Shown: positions 5,285 to 7,243 of the stretch, one piece after another
Numbering within the stretch: position 1 is the stretch's first letter
Layout: the number at the start of each line of letters is the position of its first letter
Source of the DNA: UBA2256 sp964453055
GTDB taxonomy: Bacteria > Spirochaetota > Spirochaetia > Treponematales > Rectinemataceae
Length of the DNA stretch: 7,243 bases
Direction of reading: 5' to 3'
Assembly: GCA_964453055.1 (NCBI GenBank)
Contig: CAYVOD010000083.1
Span: forward strand, 1 to 7,243
Made by a program: the position numbers and the translations under genes
The notes under the pieces: generated by a model
What the model was told of the DNA's origin: nothing
Database searches by the model: none
What the model saw: only the letters and a program-made list of their open reading frames with translations

Positions 5285-5926
5285 TTAAATTCTCGCCGCG
5301 TTGGCGGCTAACGCCCTGCCGTCGATATCGGCCAAGCGAGCCTCCACTACTTTTCTCGCCTCGATAACCTCAGCCTCGGCTCCGGCTATATAAACCCTGC
5401 CGAAGGCTCCGAACCCGACAACTTCGATGATATTGACGTCCGAAGTCTTTTCCGCCTCGTTGGCGGCGTAATACGCGTACCCCGCGGGTTCGACCTCAAG
5501 AACATAAAGCGTGTCACCTCGCAGGACCATGTTGCCGTGGCGGACCTTGTTGATCAGCTGGGCATGGTGGTCCGAAATGTTCTTGATCAATTGGCTGGTC
5601 ATGACCCGAGGCTTGAGGCGATCCTTCTCGCTCAGTTTCAATTCCCTGAGCACCGCCTCTCCGGCCATCCTCGCGTCTCCCTGGTTGTCCGAATGCACCT
5701 CCAGAAGGCCGTAGGCGCGCTCGACGATCTGAAGCCCTGGCGTGACGTTGGTCGCTTTCAGGGCTATATCGGTAAGCCTATTAATTTCGATGCCAGGCGC
5801 AATTTCGATTATGCAGCAAGCCTGCATCCCAATCGGGTAATAGCCTTTGCTGACGGTTGCTATGAATGAGGCATTCTGCAACTGAAGGGAATCGAGAAAA
5901 ACATAGGTTCTCAAATCGACTGCCAT
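5285..5926 (-). CDS. BMC-T tandem-domain trimeric shell protein (permuted, CsoS1D-like type)
   Basis: The 213-residue protein contains two permuted BMC domains and should form pseudohexameric trimers. The first half includes RTYVFLDSLQ (6-15), IEIAPGIEINRLTDIALKA and IVERAYGLLEVH (67-78). The second includes HHAQLINKVRHGN (120-132), LYVLEVEPAGYAYYAANEAEK (140-160) and VVGFGAFGRVYIAG (169-182). This pattern matches BMC-T proteins of aldehyde-type metabolosomes, such as those of Haliangium ochraceum as I recall them. Some of these stack face to face and have large pores proposed to be gated for bulky cofactors such as CoA or NAD. ATG 5926 lies 3 nt after the BMC-H copy A stop, with GAGAGGG upstream. 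Stacking and gating are inferred from the subfamily. A Cys pair at 37-38 is visible but of unknown role. Confidence 0.92.
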   Translation of the reverse strand: MAVDLRTYVFLDSLQLQNASFIATVSKGYYPIGMQACCIIEIAPGIEINRLTDIALKATNVTPGLQIVERAYGLLEVHSDNQGDARMAGEAVLRELKLSEKDRLKPRVMTSQLIKNISDHHAQLINKVRHGNMVLRGDTLYVLEVEPAGYAYYAANEAEKTSDVNIIEVVGFGAFGRVYIAGAEAEVIEARKVVEARLADIDGRALAANAARI

Positions 5927-5929
5927 AAT

Positions 5930-6229
5930 TTATACCCTCTCTCCGGTTCTTCCGAGCGGCAAGGCCCGGTCGACCGAATCGTGCGGCCTGGGGATCACAT
6001 GGGTGGATATTACCTCGCCGACTTTTTCAGCGGATCTGGTTCCCGCGTCCACGGCCGCCCTGCAGGCGGCTACGTCCCCGCGTACGATCGCCGTGACATA
6101 CCCGCCCCCGGTCTTCTCGAAGCCGATGAGCTCGACGTTGGCGGCCTTTACCATAGCGTCGGCGGCCTCCACCATCGCCGCGAAACCTCTTGTCTCTATC
6201 ATGCCCAGCGCGTCCTTGGATTTCTCCAC
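5930..6229 (-). CDS. BMC-H hexameric shell protein (PduA/CcmK-like), copy A
   Basis: This 99-residue single-domain hexamer subunit is the first structural gene after the regulator. It shows the same core as copy B: DALGMIETRGFAA, edge Lys28, pore loop EKTGGG at 38-43, AIVRGDVAACRAAVDAG and THVIPRPHDSVDRALPLG, with a different N-terminus (MEKSK) and tail (RTGERV). The start is GTG at 6229, supported by a near-perfect AGGAGGG six bases upstream. This strong site on the first shell gene fits the need for abundant hexamer. DNA of the two copies differs at many third codon positions although the proteins are almost the same, so the duplication is not recent. The two may form mixed hexamers. Confidence 0.97.
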   Translation of the reverse strand: MEKSKDALGMIETRGFAAMVEAADAMVKAANVELIGFEKTGGGYVTAIVRGDVAACRAAVDAGTRSAEKVGEVISTHVIPRPHDSVDRALPLGRTGERV

Positions 6230-6257
6230 GATATTCCCTCCTAATATTTTCTCATTC

Positions 6258-6291
6258 CCCGACCGACCGAAAGCCGAAGCCTGCGATCGGG
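6258..6291 (-). promoter_or_regulatory. Weak hairpin between regulator and first shell gene
   Basis: Just after the regulator stop, minus-strand arms CCCGATCG (6284-6291) and CGGTCGGG (6258-6265) can pair over 8 bp with one G-U, around an 18-nt loop. No T run follows, so it is not a normal terminator. It could mark a processing or stability boundary separating a little-expressed regulator from the highly expressed shell genes. No convincing -35/-10 pair is visible in this 66-nt gap. A tandem GACC repeat in the same stretch could create the pairing by chance. Confidence 0.3.
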
Positions 6292-6295
6292 CGCC

Positions 6296-7243
6296 TTAGT
6301 ACTTGATCAGTTCACCAGCCGTTCGCTCGTCGGTTATGAGCACGCTGATATATCGCTGTTGTATCGCCGCGGCGATCGCCCGGATTTTTGAGGATCCCGC
6401 GGCGACCCCGATACGGATTTTCCGCTCGTCCTTAAGCGCGTCCAGCGGAATGCCGACGACCCTGTCGTGCACTTCGTCGTCGACCAGGTTTCCGTCCTCG
6501 TCGAAGAACCGGCTTAATATGTCTCCCACCGCTCCTTTGCCCGTCAAGCGCTTCAAATCCTCTCCCGACAGATATCCCATCTGAAAAAGGCTCGCGGAGT
6601 GGGATACCTCGCCGATAGAAATTAGGTTGATATTGGCCTTGCAGGCGATATCGAGCACCTCGTGTATCCAGGGCTCCGATTTGAAGGCCGCGGCTCTTTC
6701 CTTGGTCTGGGCGATGGCCGGGGCCCATATGTTGAAGAATTCGGCGTCCAGCTTTTCGGCGATCTTCTGTCCTAATAAGAATGGATTCATCGATACGTTG
6801 ACCATGAGGTTACCGATCAACGATACGACGTTTACCTTGCCCTCTACCGAATGGGGCTCAAAATAATCGGCTAGATACGCGGTCGTGTTGCCCCAACCGA
6901 CGCCCAGCGTGCAGTCGCCGGCGGCGCTCAGCCTGCGTTCAAGATAGTAGGCTCCTCCCATGGCGAAGGACTTTCTCAAGCGTTCCGGATCGTCGTCGGT
7001 CGAGGGGATGACGAGGGCATCCTCAAGCCCGAATTTTTTCTTTAGGTTTTCCTCTACGCCGAGGAGGTTAACCCGAGGGTGTTTGAGCGTGAATCGTATG
7101 ATTTCCAGGTCCCTTGCCTTTTCCAGATAACGTTGGACCTTTTGCCGGGAGAGGAATATTTTGTCGGCGATCTCCGCCTGGGTTAGTTTTTCCTTGTAGT
7201 AGAGCCAGGCGATTCTCGTGATGAGATCATCTTCGGAATCGTC
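6296..7243 (-). CDS. SorC/DeoR-type sugar-responsive transcriptional regulator (5' end cut by window edge)
   Basis: The frame stays open from the stop at 6296 to the right edge, giving 315 visible residues, close to full length for SorC-family regulators; only the first few residues should be missing. Visible residues about 8-45 form a helix-turn-helix of the SorC type (RIAWLYYKEKLTQAEIADKI, then SRQKVQRYLEKA). The remainder is the sugar-phosphate-binding domain, with GVGWGNTTA and the C-terminal GVAAGSSKIRAI plus LITDERTA motifs. Such proteins usually bind a phosphorylated sugar and control the adjacent catabolic operon. Lying first and in the same direction as the shell genes, it probably controls this operon in response to the sugar phosphate that the compartment degrades. 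An internal ATG at 6979 would remove the DNA-binding domain and is not the start. Whether it activates or represses cannot be seen. Confidence 0.92.
   Translation of the reverse strand, partial: DDSEDDLITRIAWLYYKEKLTQAEIADKIFLSRQKVQRYLEKARDLEIIRFTLKHPRVNLLGVEENLKKKFGLEDALVIPSTDDDPERLRKSFAMGGAYYLERRLSAAGDCTLGVGWGNTTAYLADYFEPHSVEGKVNVVSLIGNLMVNVSMNPFLLGQKIAEKLDAEFFNIWAPAIAQTKERAAAFKSEPWIHEVLDIACKANINLISIGEVSHSASLFQMGYLSGEDLKRLTGKGAVGDILSRFFDEDGNLVDDEVHDRVVGIPLDALKDERKIRIGVAAGSSKIRAIAAAIQQRYISVLITDERTAGELIKY

Noticed and set aside
4967..6229. The paired BMC-H genes read as direct repeats of a mobile element
   Set aside because: The similarity is confined to coding sequence, is lost at wobble positions, and there is no transposase, terminal inverted repeat or target duplication.
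6230..6295. A promoter in the gap before BMC-H copy A
   Set aside because: AT-rich AATATT is present, but there is no matching -35 at proper spacing, and the A/T-rich stretch is explained by the ribosome-binding region.
6432..6728. A 98-codon minus-strand frame inside the regulator
   Set aside because: It is an out-of-frame Arg/Gly-rich shadow of the SorC-type regulator sequence with no domain and no ribosome site.
1..7243. CRISPR array, tRNA, rRNA, prophage or insertion sequence
   Set aside because: No regularly spaced repeats, tRNA-like or rRNA-like sequence, or transposase/integrase motifs are visible; nearly all bases are accounted for by the operon.

Overview
This window is most of a bacterial microcompartment (BMC, metabolosome) operon, read entirely on the minus strand from right to left. 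Base composition is moderately GC-rich and the Shine-Dalgarno sites are canonical (AGGAGGG, GGAGAGGG, AAGGAGA). Nothing fixes the taxon. BMC cargo, a SorC-type sugar-sensing regulator and the absence of respiratory or photosynthetic genes fit a fermentative, probably anaerobic bacterium, but the species cannot be named from these bases.

Layout in transcription order: a SorC/DeoR-type regulator cut by the right edge (7243-6296); a 66-nt gap with a weak hairpin; hexameric shell protein BMC-H copy A (6229-5930); tandem-domain shell protein BMC-T (5926-5285); BMC-H copy B (5272-4967); two pentameric vertex proteins (4956-4651 and 4654-4364); a PduP/EutE-like CoA-acylating aldehyde dehydrogenase (4349-2865); two more vertex proteins (2854-2576 and 2579-2298); an RpiB/LacAB-family sugar-phosphate isomerase (2301-1810); a deoxyribose-phosphate aldolase, DERA (1810-986); and a short-chain dehydrogenase (962-207). 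Gaps are 23 nt or less after the regulator, and five junctions overlap by 4 nt, so this is one translationally coupled transcript. It ends at an intergenic zone (about 53-206) with two hairpins. One of them is a bidirectional terminator shared with a converging plus-strand gene, of which only the last 16 codons are present.

How the genes work together (inference from families): an isomerase supplies a sugar phosphate; DERA cleaves a 2-deoxy sugar phosphate to acetaldehyde plus glyceraldehyde 3-phosphate; the shell confines the aldehyde; and the aldehyde dehydrogenase converts it to acyl-CoA with NADH formation. DERA and the aldehyde dehydrogenase both carry an N-terminal amphipathic helix with a common IVEEV core followed by a low-complexity linker, the usual form of a BMC encapsulation peptide. 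They are therefore the likely lumen enzymes. No phosphotransacylase, alcohol dehydrogenase, kinase or signature enzyme of the Pdu, Eut or glycyl-radical systems is visible, so cofactor recycling is either outside the window or done by the short-chain dehydrogenase. The gene set matches the class I recall as sugar-phosphate-utilising (SPU) BMCs and DERA-containing BMC loci reported from candidate phyla. The system type is thus probably known, but its true substrate is not settled by the sequence. Less usual points are four vertex-protein genes, an Asp in the RpiB catalytic-Cys position, and two nearly identical BMC-H proteins encoded by well-diverged DNA.
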